DNA of 64,000 bases, taken from positions 34,892 through 98,891 of the forward strand of contig NZ_FRBL01000016.1 in the NCBI RefSeq assembly GCF_900142605.1, written 5' to 3'. The stretch comes from Chitinophaga jiangningensis (GTDB lineage: Bacteria; Bacteroidota; Bacteroidia; Chitinophagales; Chitinophagaceae). Below the pieces are notes generated by a model. It did no database searches and had not been told where the DNA came from. It was given only the letters and a program-made list of their open reading frames with translations. Positions 18,588-28,826 of the stretch are shown one piece after another. A program made the position numbers and the translations under genes. How positions within the stretch are numbered: position 1 is the first letter of the stretch; each line of letters begins with the position of its first letter.

Positions 18588-21500
18588 TTAGCGAATCAGG
18601 TTTATTACGCCTTTTCTTTCAGTCGCTGTACCATCCGTTAGTGTAAAGCGGCTTACATAGATGTATACACCTGATGGCAGCGCTTTACCTTTGTATGAGC
18701 CATCCCATCCCTGCTGTTGATTCATCGTTTCAAATACTTTTTCACCCCATTGGTTAAAGATGGTCAGGTGCATGGTTTTGATAATGTAGCCATACACGAG
18801 GAGCACATCGTTTTTACCATCGTTGTTTGGTGTGAAGGTGTTTGGAATGAATATGCCGTCTGGCAGTGTTTTACCGCCGGCAGGATCTGATACCTGTTCC
18901 TCACAGCCCAGTGCTTTCACGAGCAGTGTGTAGTCGGTTACCGGTTCCAGGCCGGTGAGCTCGTGGGTGAGTCCTTCAGGGCCGCTGGATGGATTTACCC
19001 AGGTGTTACCACCGTCGGCAGATACCATGTAACCGGTGGCATAAGGCACCGCATTCCATTTGAAGTGCATGAAGTGCACACCGATAGAATCTACTGTTAC
19101 CACAGGTTTAGTAAGCGGAGGTGTTACTTTCACTACACCGCGTACCCTTGCACCGCCGGAACATCCCTGGCTGCTGCTTTCTACGAACACCATGGTGTCG
19201 GTAGTGATACCGGTAATCGTATAGCTGGTACCGGAGTGCAGCAACGTACCGCCTGCAGGCGCATCGTACCAGATGTACTGTGCGTTTGGCTGCGGATCTT
19301 TTACCTGGAAGGTAACATCGCTGCCTTCGCAGGTCATGATGGAATCCTGTACGAGCACAAATGGTTTCGGTTCAAACACCTCCACGTTTACGGTCGTATC
19401 ACCGATACAGCCTTCTGCTGCTACAATGCTCAGTTTCACCTGTTTGGTACCTGGCGTTTTGAAATAGCGCGCAGTGTCCTGCCGTACTGCGGTGATGGTA
19501 TCGCTGAACTCCCATTTCCATTTGGCGATGCCTACCCCGTTGCTGGTGGTGGCGCTGCCATTGAAGGTGGCCAGGTCGTTGATACAGTTGGTGTATTGGG
19601 TGGTAATTTCTACTACCGGCGCTGGTATAACCTTCACCGTTAGTACGCTTTCGAAGGTATTGTTACAGCTTTCGAAAGCCGGGTGTGTGATGCGGATAGG
19701 CACGTAATACATACCCGGTGTGCTGAAAATGTAGGTGGAATCCAGGACGTAGCGGTAGTAGGTTCTTCCATTTACGGAGATAGAATCCACCGGCACCGGA
19801 TTTTTGGTCACTACATCTGCATGCGGCGTGAGGTTAGGCACTTCGCTGAGCTTCCATACAATTTCATTAGGCTTCACCTGGATGAGCATAGAGAAACGGA
19901 ATGGCGTTCTGGCGCAGGTATAGTCGTTAGAAGTAGCTGCCGGATTATTTACGTTAGTATAAGCATTCAGGATGTTCAGGTTTTTCACCAGCGTACCGGC
20001 GTTATAACCGTAACTTTCTACTGAACCTTCCCCGTAAATAATAGCGGTGAATGCGGAGTCGGAAGTAACCGTGCTGGGCCCTGCCGTTGCACCCCAGCGT
20101 TTCATCACTACCGTGTATCCGGCAGCGTTAGGATGTGGATAGGTATGGTCGAATACATTAGAACCATCGATCAGCAGGGAACTTAAGCCTGCAGTCGGGA
20201 TAATGACATTAAGATAGTTTACACGGATCGACTCTTTGGTATTGCGATAGAAGCCGATATTATTGATACCTTGTTCTACCGGGCTGATATATACCATTTC
20301 AGGGTCGCCGTCCAATGTGCTGGTACTGGTACATTCCCCACTGGAAGGCATATACTGTGCTACCATGATCGGCTGATCTGCCACAATTACATCGGCAGTA
20401 CCGCTCTGGTATTCGTAATACAGGTTGTTTACCAATCCGGTGAGTCGTGTTCCATTCACGGTTACTACGGTGGCCGGATCTTTTACCACTACACGGTAGA
20501 TGTTGGTCAGCAGGTTGTTAGCCGCTGTATTAGCCGCCATCGGGCTGGTGAGGTATTTACGTCCCCATGCCTGCGACGGGAAGTTTTGCTGGATCATATT
20601 ATCTCCACCACCAAGGGTACCTACGCAGGACAGCCTTGTGCGGCTACTACCGGAGAATACAGCCATAGGATAACAATCTCCCGCACTGTTCTGCACAGAG
20701 CGTACATGGCTTCCTGTGAGATCATATCCTTCCAAACCGGATTTGATGGCACCGAGCACCTGGTATACCTCACCTTTCATGAGGGTAACCTTAAACGGTA
20801 CGTTGGCTGGCCGGCCTTCCCGTGTAGGCGCTGACGGTGTAATTTCTACCGTTGTATTATCGTAGTGTGCCACCACGTAGAACCAGGAGAAACAGTCATC
20901 ACCATAGTACTGCCGTGTTTGCAGGGTGGCATAGTCATAGCCATATGTACCTACCGGCAGCAACATGGTAGCACCGGAGGATGCACTACCGTAAATGTGC
21001 GCATATGCTTCAATAGGCACGTCACTTTCGATGCTGATCCCACGGTCGCTGAGGCCTTCATCCATCAGGCGGGCATCAAATGCGCCCATTTTAGGGATGA
21101 TCTCAGAGGTGATAGCGGTATTAGCCGGTACCTGGTATAGTCTTTCATAAGAAGTACCGTTGATACGTACGGTTACATTAGCAGCCTGGCGTGCATTGAA
21201 GTACAGCACCATGTTCTGGCTGTTACTAGTACCAAAAAACTGGTGGTGGCCATATGCTACCCAGAACTTCGTACCCCTGTTGGAACTGTCGGATGGTTCC
21301 ATGAACTGCCTGCCTGTTCCGGAGGTAAATTCCATACCGGTGAAGTAATCCATGTAATGCACGGTGCTGTCGGTGATCACATTTTTATTTGCATTCACCA
21401 CGCTGAGGGAGTCTGTCCACCATGCTTTGGCGGTATCTGTCATCGCCAGCTTAATGTTCTTCTGGCTCTTGATAAAGCCCTGCCAGGAGTCCACATAGAA

Positions 21501-24500
21501 CTGGTTGATCAGGAAATCATAGTTCGTAGCGTTTGGTGTAGCATCTACATCTGTATAAAAATACATGTAGGCACTATCCTTTGCATTAGGCGGTTTCACG
21601 CCGGAGTACCTGCGTATAGTCAGGTCCGTTGGTATGTTCACGCCTGGTTTCCAGGTGATTTTAGCAACGGTATCCGTACCAAACATCCAGGTTTGAGTAG
21701 TACCTGGCGCCGGTGCAGCCGGTGTGGCTGGCAGCACCGGAGGTATTACCTGCGGCACAAATTCGTAGGCACCCATATCCGGCACCCCTTCTGTAAGAAC
21801 ACCTGGGCGCGGGTTACCATTGATATCGGTTGTATTATCCGGCCCCTGTACGCCACGGCCATGGATGGCCCATACTTCCGGATTGTTTACATCCGGGCGC
21901 AGATCAGTTTTGCTGATAAACGCCGGCTTGTACACGATGCCGCTCAGCTCCTGCATCCTTGCCGTCTGGAAGGCTGGCAGGGTGGCGTAGTCCGCCGCAG
22001 GGGTGTTGTTGCGGATCAGCACCGGACCGTTGGTGTAAAGGTTGTTGTAGTCCGCAATGATGTAATCGCTGTTGTTGTAGTACACAGCGCGACCACTACT
22101 ATCATGTGCGAAGATGTTATTTTTCACCTTCAGGTTACCATCGCTGGCATAGCCAAGGAAGTAGGCAGCGTAGTTGTCGGTAGCACTGCGGGAACTATTG
22201 AGGACGGAATTATTGTAGATATTGGTGTTATCGCAACCATCGCTGTAGAGGCCATAGGAGCTTGCTCCCAGCGTCTGTATATTGATCACGTTATTGGAGA
22301 TATTACACTGGTCTCCTTCATCGGCCAGTAAACCAGTGATATCACCGGTATTTCCGCGCATCGTGATCTTATTGGCGGTAACATCTCCCTTACCTATAAA
22401 AATATCAGGACCAAAGAGATAGATGCCGTATACACGGGTAGCAATACCTGAAACATTGATGTTATTTCGGGCCAGTACCAGTGTGGAATCGGTATAGTAG
22501 TTATAGATACCATAACCGTTTGTACCCATGGCGTTGCCGGCAAATTCCACGGTGTTTTCCGCTACTACAGTATGGTAAGTATAAGCGGTATAGATACCAT
22601 AGTCGTGACTGTTCTTCACGGTATTTTTTTCAACACGCAGGAATGGTCCCTGGTTGGTGGAAGTATTGAGCCAGTGTATACCGGAAGATCCGTTGGTGAT
22701 GGTATTACTAACGAGGGTGTTATGTGCCCCGTACACGCCATCTCCAAAAATACCTGCTTTGGCATTGGTGGTATTATTGGCTACCGGCAGGTCGATGACC
22801 ATATTGGCCAGGCTATCATAAGAAGCAGCTTTGGTAAATACAATCCCACGACTAAACGAATCGCTCAGCGGTTTTATGGTAATATTTTTCCAGGTGATAT
22901 AGCTGGACGAATCCAGTAACACCCCATAGTTTTGTGCGGCAGTACCGGCAGCGGAAAGCGTCACGGTAGCAGCATTATAAGCTTTGCTGGTAAACGTTAC
23001 GCGGCTGGTATCCGTAGCACCCGGCACCCTGCGGATGACTACCTGTTCATTATAAACCCCAGGTACTGCTTCGAAGGTAACGGCGCCGGCTATACCACAT
23101 TCCAGTTTCTGCGCTGCTGCAGTAAACGACTGGAAGTTAGTGGTGCTGGCAGGTTGCGAAGGATCGATGGAATATACTCCTTTCAGCAACGGATCATTCA
23201 TGTTAGCCATCACCACGCTGGAATAAGCGGTATCAGTGCCTCCGCAAATGATCATGCAACGGAAATATTTCTTGGTGGTGAGCTCTGTAGACGCCAGTGT
23301 AACGTATTGTTTTGGCCCGATGGAATCCCAGGGCCCTGCAGCACTGATAGAGCGGTACCATTGGTACACCTGCTTACCACCTGTGCTGTTACCTGTTACG
23401 TTAAGGCTCAAACGGTTGCCCATACACAAAGGCGTATTGGGAGTAACTACCGCAGTGCCACCTACCACAGGGGTAATACAATCCGGCAGACTCACCTCGA
23501 AGGCGCCCATATCCGGTGATGTAGTACTTCTGTTAACGCCGCGTATATCGGCTGTTACGCCAACAGGTTTACCGCCATTGTCCATCGGAGATATCACCGG
23601 CTCAAAGTTACCATTGGCAGGATCCGCGAACACAGGGTCAATGTCAATAGAGTTACTATCCAGTTTAACAGCTGCACGCCAATTATTCAGCGTTGGGTAT
23701 CCACTACCGGAATAACCGATATTTGCGGTACCTGCGCTTTTCACATAAATCAGGTTATAATCTGATTTTACCACATTCACTGTACTGAAATACAGGCCAT
23801 GACGAGTTCCTGTACCGGCCCTTGATATTTTGAAAATATTATTTTCTACCAATACATCGTTGACAGCACCGGTATGATAAAATCCATAAATCGTAGAAGT
23901 AGTTGCTGCATTATCATCGTATACAACGGTATTATGCTGCCATTGTACAAACGGAGAATTGCTGCTGTACAATCCGTAACCTGTACCACCGGTATTGCGA
24001 TAGATCAGATTATTAATCACTTTTACAGGAACTGCGGCAGTACCATCTGTATAATATATGCGTATACCATAGGATGTAGAAGTACTGGTACCCGGGCCCG
24101 CAAACAGATCGTGCACACGGTTATTACTCACCACCACGGTGCCGGTTGAATTTTCAACAGAAATAGCTTCAGCCGTCGTACTGTTGGTGCGTGCAGGCCT
24201 GCTCAGGTCATTTTTATCAATCAGCACGCTGTTGTTGTTATTCACCAGGATACCATTGGAATACCAGTCGTTCACTTTGTTACCGGTGATGATATTATTG
24301 TTGCTCATGGCAGTACCATCACCATACACCACGATGGCATAGTAACCACCGGTCACGGTGTTATTCACTATTTTGATACCATCACTTTTTGCGTTGGTAG
24401 TGCCGGTAGGACTGGTTTCTGAACCACTCACCACAATACCGCAATAGTTACTGCTGGTAGCAGCAATATCCGTCAGGATGGTACAGCGGCTGATGGTAAT

Positions 24501-27494
24501 GCTGTCCGCATTATTATACAGCTGAATACCATATCCATAGGTAGTTCCGCGGGCATCCACGATGAGGCTGTCGAAGGTAACGTGATCGATTCCACGTAGT
24601 TTGATGGTGGCCCTGTCCTCACTGGTTTGTCCGGTAAAGGAGATAGTATTGCCGTTACCGTTAAACGTGATCGTGCTGGTAGCAGATACGCCCGGAATAG
24701 AATCCAGGATCAGCTGTTCTGCATAAGGACCGGTGCCGGGTACTACATCAAATACCACAGACCCGGTGATACCGCATGCCATGGCTTCCTTAGCAGCGTT
24801 GAAGCTGATGAAGTTACTGGTGCTGGCAGGCTGCGATTTATCGATAAAGTAATGACCTGCAGCAAGGGCAGGATTCACGGTTACCAATACCGGTGTAGAA
24901 TACGCGGTGTTACCGGAGCAGGTAACTGCCGCGCGGAACCAGGTGGTAGCCGTCATGGTTACAATTGTATCCGGATTAGTAAGGGCAGCACCCACATTGG
25001 TAAATGGCCCCGCAGCATCCGTGGCAGTTTGCCATTGGTAAGTCTGGGTATCGCCAATGGTATGGCCTTGTAATGAGAGCGACACCTTATTATTTACGCA
25101 TACCGGAGTTTTATCTACCACGGCTTTACCAGGCGTTGGCGGCATAGCACAGGGTGGCGGTGTAAACTCAAATGCGCCAATATCAGGTGTGGTAGCGCTG
25201 CGTGGTACATCCATGATATCCACTGTTACCAGCGATAGCGGCGTACCCATATTATTGATGGAAGCATTGTTTGGTGTAAAGTCTCCATTCTGTATATCCC
25301 TGAACATAGGATTGGTCACATAGGAGCTGGTATCCATGCCAGAGGCGGTCTGCCAGTCGAGCAGCAGTGATTTTGCAGCCCCCCAGTAACCTACATAGTT
25401 ATTCCCATCGGTGGCACCATTGTAATAGATGTTGTTATTACCGGTAGCAAGACTGGTAGTAGTATTAAAGTAGATACCATACTTGTTACCTCCCCCGCTC
25501 CTGGTAACAGATACGAGGTTGTTGAAAAACTGGTTACCATCTGATTTGGTACCTGTGTAAATACCGAAATGGTTATACGTAGTGGTAGCGGTAGAAGCGC
25601 CGTCAATTGAAATGGTATTGTGGTAATACCAGTTGTTGTGCGCATCGCTGATGTAAATACCGTATGCACTTCCTGTACCACTGAATTTATAAATCAGGTT
25701 ATTGGAGATGGTATTTTCCAGTCCGGCATAGGTATCCAGGTTGGTAAAATATATACCATATGCGGATGAGGTGCTGGTAGGATTGGCTCCAAAAGGATTG
25801 CTGATCCTGTTGGACGTAATCAAACAGCGTGTATTCATACCCGTGGCATAGATACCGTAAAACGTAGTAGTGACGCGGCGTACTGGTCTACTGATGATAT
25901 TATCCTCCACAGTAAGCAGAGAGTTGCCATTGAAATAAATACCATATTGATAAAAATCCTGGAGCTTATTGTTTTTTATGTTAATGCCGAGGTTGGGAAT
26001 AGTAGCACCGCCCATGGAGGTGATGCTGTAATATCCGCCAAAGATGGTGTTATTAATGATGTTCAGGCTATCGACAGAATTATCGCCGGTAGTGGTGGCA
26101 GATGTATTAGAAGTGGAGAGCACGATACCTGCGTAGTTAGAAGCAGTACCGGCAGTATCCAGCACCAGCGTACAGCCGTTGATGGTATTGTTATCTGCAT
26201 TATTTTGAAGATGGAAGCCCCATCCGTAGGTGGTGCCTGTACCAATGATGGTTTTCAGTACCAGGTCTTTGAAAGTAAAATAGTCTGCATTATCCAGTTT
26301 TATGATGGCACGGCTGGCTGAAGTACAGGCAAACGCCAGTGTATCACTGCCATGACCGTAAAAGGTGATCGTATTAGTAGCAGAAGCGCCGGGAACAGGT
26401 GTGAACAACAGCTGTTCGTTGTAGGTACCGCTTCCGGCAATCACTTCAAATCTAACAGGGCCGTTGATACCACATTTAATGTAGTTGTAGGCATCGTTGA
26501 AGGATTGGAAGTTACGTCCACCGGCGGGTGCGTTTTTGTTGATGGTATAATCGCCCATTACCTGTGTTGGGGTGCTTACCTGCACTGCGGTGGAGGTAGC
26601 GCTGAGACCGGAGGCATCGCAGGTTACCACACAGCGGTAGCTGCTGGTTACTGCTTGCGTGGTGTTGATGGTGGATAGCGTATCATTGGACATATTCGTC
26701 CAGTTGGTACCGTCCGTAGAACTTTGCCATTGGTATTTGATACCGGTAGCTACCGTACTACCGCTCACGCTAAGACTAAAGCCGGTGGCTCCACAGGTGC
26801 TGGAAACACTGGCAGTGGCGGTACCTGCGGCAGGTGCGCCGGTACATGACGCAGCTGGCGTCCAGGAGAAGGTCACATCCGGCCGGGTAGTCATCGTACC
26901 GTTATTGGTGGTAGTAGCGGTGGCACATACATTCTCCTCGTTATCTGCCCGGTAAGTATGGTTCGCATTGAATGGCAGGCCGGTGGTCCATCCCACTACA
27001 GGGTTGTTTGTGTAAGTAGTACCAGGAGATAATACACTCTCACCGTTACATATTTCCAGTACTACGTTATCCGTACCGTTCCAGAAAAAACCGGATGGAA
27101 ACGTGAAGTTATTCCAACCGGCTACAGGCGTGTAATCCGCGCCGGCGCGGCCCGTAAACGTGGTAGGCAGCCAGGAGGCATTGCTCAGTGTGGCCACACT
27201 GGTAGTTCCCATCTTTATGGAATAACCTTCGATGAGGCCGGCCGTTCCCATGGATATCACGAAGAACTTGACCCCACTGATATATCCAGCCTGCATTCCG
27301 GCAGCCTGTAGTTCCGAAGCCAGGAACAGGTACTGTGCTTTAGAGCCTTCATATCGGTCCTGCAAGGGACAGGGATACGTAGTAGCAGTATTACCCGTAG
27401 TGTTGTTCCCTATACGGATATCTACCTGCGCCGATAACCGGGGGGCTACCAGCAGCAGGAAGATGCTAAGGAGAGTTAAAGTAAATTTTTTCAT
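18588..27494 (-). CDS. Giant T9SS-secreted beta-helix protein (2968 residues) with type B sorting domain
   Basis: The start is taken at 27494, where a signal peptide begins (MKKFTLTLLSIFLLLVAP...SAQ); an ATG eight codons earlier adds only polar residues. Three large modules follow. Each has an Ig-like segment (YQWQSSTDG, YQWQTATDA, YQWYRSISA), a conserved lead-in (FQSFNDAYNYIKCG, FISFNAAKEAMACG, FQSFTAAAQKLECG), a right-handed parallel beta-helix rich in NN and YGIY motifs, and a closing GAFEF/GAFEV/GAYEF. They end near residues 775, 1330 and 1908. An IgGFc-binding-like domain (about 2070-2500), PKD and FN3-like domains, and a type B sorting domain (about 2885-2968; IPNTFTPNNDGKNDV) complete it. 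It is probably a surface adhesin or carbohydrate-binding protein. Confidence 0.92.
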   Translation of the reverse strand: MKKFTLTLLSIFLLLVAPRLSAQVDIRIGNNTTGNTATTYPCPLQDRYEGSKAQYLFLASELQAAGMQAGYISGVKFFVISMGTAGLIEGYSIKMGTTSVATLSNASWLPTTFTGRAGADYTPVAGWNNFTFPSGFFWNGTDNVVLEICNGESVLSPGTTYTNNPVVGWTTGLPFNANHTYRADNEENVCATATTTNNGTMTTRPDVTFSWTPAASCTGAPAAGTATASVSSTCGATGFSLSVSGSTVATGIKYQWQSSTDGTNWTNMSNDTLSTINTTQAVTSSYRCVVTCDASGLSATSTAVQVSTPTQVMGDYTINKNAPAGGRNFQSFNDAYNYIKCGINGPVRFEVIAGSGTYNEQLLFTPVPGASATNTITFYGHGSDTLAFACTSASRAIIKLDNADYFTFKDLVLKTIIGTGTTYGWGFHLQNNADNNTINGCTLVLDTAGTASNYAGIVLSTSNTSATTTGDNSVDSLNIINNTIFGGYYSITSMGGATIPNLGINIKNNKLQDFYQYGIYFNGNSLLTVEDNIISRPVRRVTTTFYGIYATGMNTRCLITSNRISNPFGANPTSTSSAYGIYFTNLDTYAGLENTISNNLIYKFSGTGSAYGIYISDAHNNWYYHNTISIDGASTATTTYNHFGIYTGTKSDGNQFFNNLVSVTRSGGGNKYGIYFNTTTSLATGNNNIYYNGATDGNNYVGYWGAAKSLLLDWQTASGMDTSSYVTNPMFRDIQNGDFTPNNASINNMGTPLSLVTVDIMDVPRSATTPDIGAFEFTPPPCAMPPTPGKAVVDKTPVCVNNKVSLSLQGHTIGDTQTYQWQTATDAAGPFTNVGAALTNPDTIVTMTATTWFRAAVTCSGNTAYSTPVLVTVNPALAAGHYFIDKSQPASTSNFISFNAAKEAMACGITGSVVFDVVPGTGPYAEQLILDSIPGVSATSTITFNGNGNTISFTGQTSEDRATIKLRGIDHVTFDSLIVDARGTTYGYGIQLYNNADSITISRCTILTDIAATSSNYCGIVVSGSETSPTGTTNAKSDGIKIVNNTVTGGYYAIVVYGDGTAMSNNNIITGNKVNDWYSNGILVNNNNSVLIDKNDLSRPARTNSTTAEAISVENSTGTVVVSNNRVHDLFAGPGTSTSTSYGIRIYYTDGTAAVPVKVINNLIYRNTGGTGYGLYSSNSPFVQWQHNTVVYDDNAATTSTIYGFYHTGAVNDVLVENNIFKISRAGTGTRHGLYFSTVNVVKSDYNLIYVKSAGTANIGYSGSGYPTLNNWRAAVKLDSNSIDIDPVFADPANGNFEPVISPMDNGGKPVGVTADIRGVNRSTTSPDMGAFEVSLPDCITPVVGGTAVVTPNTPLCMGNRLSLNVTGNSTGGKQVYQWYRSISAAGPWDSIGPKQYVTLASTELTTKKYFRCMIICGGTDTAYSSVVMANMNDPLLKGVYSIDPSQPASTTNFQSFTAAAQKLECGIAGAVTFEAVPGVYNEQVVIRRVPGATDTSRVTFTSKAYNAATVTLSAAGTAAQNYGVLLDSSSYITWKNITIKPLSDSFSRGIVFTKAASYDSLANMVIDLPVANNTTNAKAGIFGDGVYGAHNTLVSNTITNGSSGIHWLNTSTNQGPFLRVEKNTVKNSHDYGIYTAYTYHTVVAENTVEFAGNAMGTNGYGIYNYYTDSTLVLARNNINVSGIATRVYGIYLFGPDIFIGKGDVTANKITMRGNTGDITGLLADEGDQCNISNNVINIQTLGASSYGLYSDGCDNTNIYNNSVLNSSRSATDNYAAYFLGYASDGNLKVKNNIFAHDSSGRAVYYNNSDYIIADYNNLYTNGPVLIRNNTPAADYATLPAFQTARMQELSGIVYKPAFISKTDLRPDVNNPEVWAIHGRGVQGPDNTTDINGNPRPGVLTEGVPDMGAYEFVPQVIPPVLPATPAAPAPGTTQTWMFGTDTVAKITWKPGVNIPTDLTIRRYSGVKPPNAKDSAYMYFYTDVDATPNATNYDFLINQFYVDSWQGFIKSQKNIKLAMTDTAKAWWTDSLSVVNANKNVITDSTVHYMDYFTGMEFTSGTGRQFMEPSDSSNRGTKFWVAYGHHQFFGTSNSQNMVLYFNARQAANVTVRINGTSYERLYQVPANTAITSEIIPKMGAFDARLMDEGLSDRGISIESDVPIEAYAHIYGSASSGATMLLPVGTYGYDYATLQTRQYYGDDCFSWFYVVAHYDNTTVEITPSAPTREGRPANVPFKVTLMKGEVYQVLGAIKSGLEGYDLTGSHVRSVQNSAGDCYPMAVFSGSSRTRLSCVGTLGGGDNMIQQNFPSQAWGRKYLTSPMAANTAANNLLTNIYRVVVKDPATVVTVNGTRLTGLVNNLYYEYQSGTADVIVADQPIMVAQYMPSSGECTSTSTLDGDPEMVYISPVEQGINNIGFYRNTKESIRVNYLNVIIPTAGLSSLLIDGSNVFDHTYPHPNAAGYTVVMKRWGATAGPSTVTSDSAFTAIIYGEGSVESYGYNAGTLVKNLNILNAYTNVNNPAATSNDYTCARTPFRFSMLIQVKPNEIVWKLSEVPNLTPHADVVTKNPVPVDSISVNGRTYYRYVLDSTYIFSTPGMYYVPIRITHPAFESCNNTFESVLTVKVIPAPVVEITTQYTNCINDLATFNGSATTSNGVGIAKWKWEFSDTITAVRQDTARYFKTPGTKQVKLSIVAAEGCIGDTTVNVEVFEPKPFVLVQDSIMTCEGSDVTFQVKDPQPNAQYIWYDAPAGGTLLHSGTSYTITGITTDTMVFVESSSQGCSGGARVRGVVKVTPPLTKPVVTVDSIGVHFMHFKWNAVPYATGYMVSADGGNTWVNPSSGPEGLTHELTGLEPVTDYTLLVKALGCEEQVSDPAGGKTLPDGIFIPNTFTPNNDGKNDVLLVYGYIIKTMHLTIFNQWGEKVFETMNQQQGWDGSYKGKALPSGVYIYVSRFTLTDGTATERKGVINLIR

Positions 27495-27523
27495 TTCAGT
27501 TTGTTTGGGAATTCGCAATACAA

Positions 27524-28816
27524 TTATCTGTACCAGGCTATCCAGGATTTACCTGTGGTAGCGCTGACCATGAAATAGATTTTTTCAGCAAACTTTACCA
27601 GGTAGTAGCCGCCCGGATCTGCAAACTTGGTGATGGTGCTGGCTACCGGCGTAAAAGGACTGGGGCGAGTTCCCAACTCACCATACACGGAGAAGTAGAG
27701 GAATCCGTTTGAGTCGAACCGCGGAGGACCATCAAAGCCCACCCCATAAGAATAGGTTAAGCCGGTGCCGGCAGCATTTACCACGATCCACGGCAGCAGA
27801 TCAATACCCTCCTCATACTGCGGCCAGTAGCCGAAGGAGTAGAAGCGGGAAGTACTGCGTACCTTATAGGCATCCTCTACCCCATTGATATGCCAGCCGT
27901 TAAAAGTTTGCCAGTAGTCGCCCCCTTCCAGCGCTTCGTTGTACCATTTCCGTGGTGCGGCAGTATCTACCTGTAACGGCAGTACGGTTTCTGCAATCGT
28001 GGCGGACTTACCGTCTATATTGCAGCTGATGGTACCATTGTTCCAGGTGGCGCCGTCCAGTTTGGTGAAAGGCAGCTTCACTGTGTCGGAATAAGGATTG
28101 GCGAGGCCGATGCCGGTAGTGGTGTAGTAATAGTTGCTGGTAAATATTTTGTACTTACCTGCTTCCTGCCAGCCGATCAGCATACGGTGGCTGGCTACAT
28201 CTACCTGGAGGTCGCATTTAGTTTCGCTGGAGGATAAGCGTGCAAAGAAGGTTTGCAGGGAACCGATTTGATCAAAGGTGCGCTGCACCTGCTGGGAGTA
28301 ATGTGCGTCCTGATCCGCGCGGGTCGCCTTTACCATGTAGGCGGTGGTGTGATTGAAGCGGCCGCGCAGTTTCACGGTATCACCATACACGCCATCAAAG
28401 GCAAATTCAAAATCGGATTGCAGTCCGGCTCCATCTACCCCACCATTTACGCTACCATCCGGGTCACTCAGCTCGTGGAGGTAAGAGTAGGTATCAAACA
28501 ACAGGCTGGGTTGCTGCAACGCTTTTAAGCGCCAGCTGCTCTCCTGCATCTGGTTGCTGCTTTCCAGGGAAAGGTCCGCAAACATCTGCACGCGGTTACT
28601 GTCGGTAAACTTCATGTAGAAATTATAGGCACCGCCCTGTAACGGGAATACCAGCGTATTCCAGCCGAATTCCGCGCTCATGAGAATGCGCTGATAGTTG
28701 TCCAGTGAGTCTTTGAGCCGCTTGTCGATCGACTCCGTAAACACCGGCTCCATTTCTTTCTTACAGGCAGAGAGGGCTATCATTCCTATCAACAGGCTGT
28801 ATATAATTTTTTTCAT
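27524..28816 (-). CDS. DUF4302 lipoprotein
   Basis: The protein has 430 residues and a lipoprotein signal peptide (MKKIIYSLLIGMIALSAC), so Cys18 is probably lipidated. The segment ESIDKRLKDSLDNYQRILMS and the AEFGWNTLVFP after it are typical of DUF4302 proteins, whose genes recur in SusCD loci with a zinc metallohydrolase lipoprotein. The function of the family is not known. Its position (10 bases after the metallohydrolase gene, 29 bases before the giant beta-helix gene) links the import genes and the T9SS genes in one transcript. Confidence 0.88.
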   Translation of the reverse strand: MKKIIYSLLIGMIALSACKKEMEPVFTESIDKRLKDSLDNYQRILMSAEFGWNTLVFPLQGGAYNFYMKFTDSNRVQMFADLSLESSNQMQESSWRLKALQQPSLLFDTYSYLHELSDPDGSVNGGVDGAGLQSDFEFAFDGVYGDTVKLRGRFNHTTAYMVKATRADQDAHYSQQVQRTFDQIGSLQTFFARLSSSETKCDLQVDVASHRMLIGWQEAGKYKIFTSNYYYTTTGIGLANPYSDTVKLPFTKLDGATWNNGTISCNIDGKSATIAETVLPLQVDTAAPRKWYNEALEGGDYWQTFNGWHINGVEDAYKVRSTSRFYSFGYWPQYEEGIDLLPWIVVNAAGTGLTYSYGVGFDGPPRFDSNGFLYFSVYGELGTRPSPFTPVASTITKFADPGGYYLVKFAEKIYFMVSATTGKSWIAWYR

Positions 28817-28826
28817 CTGCTGCGAT

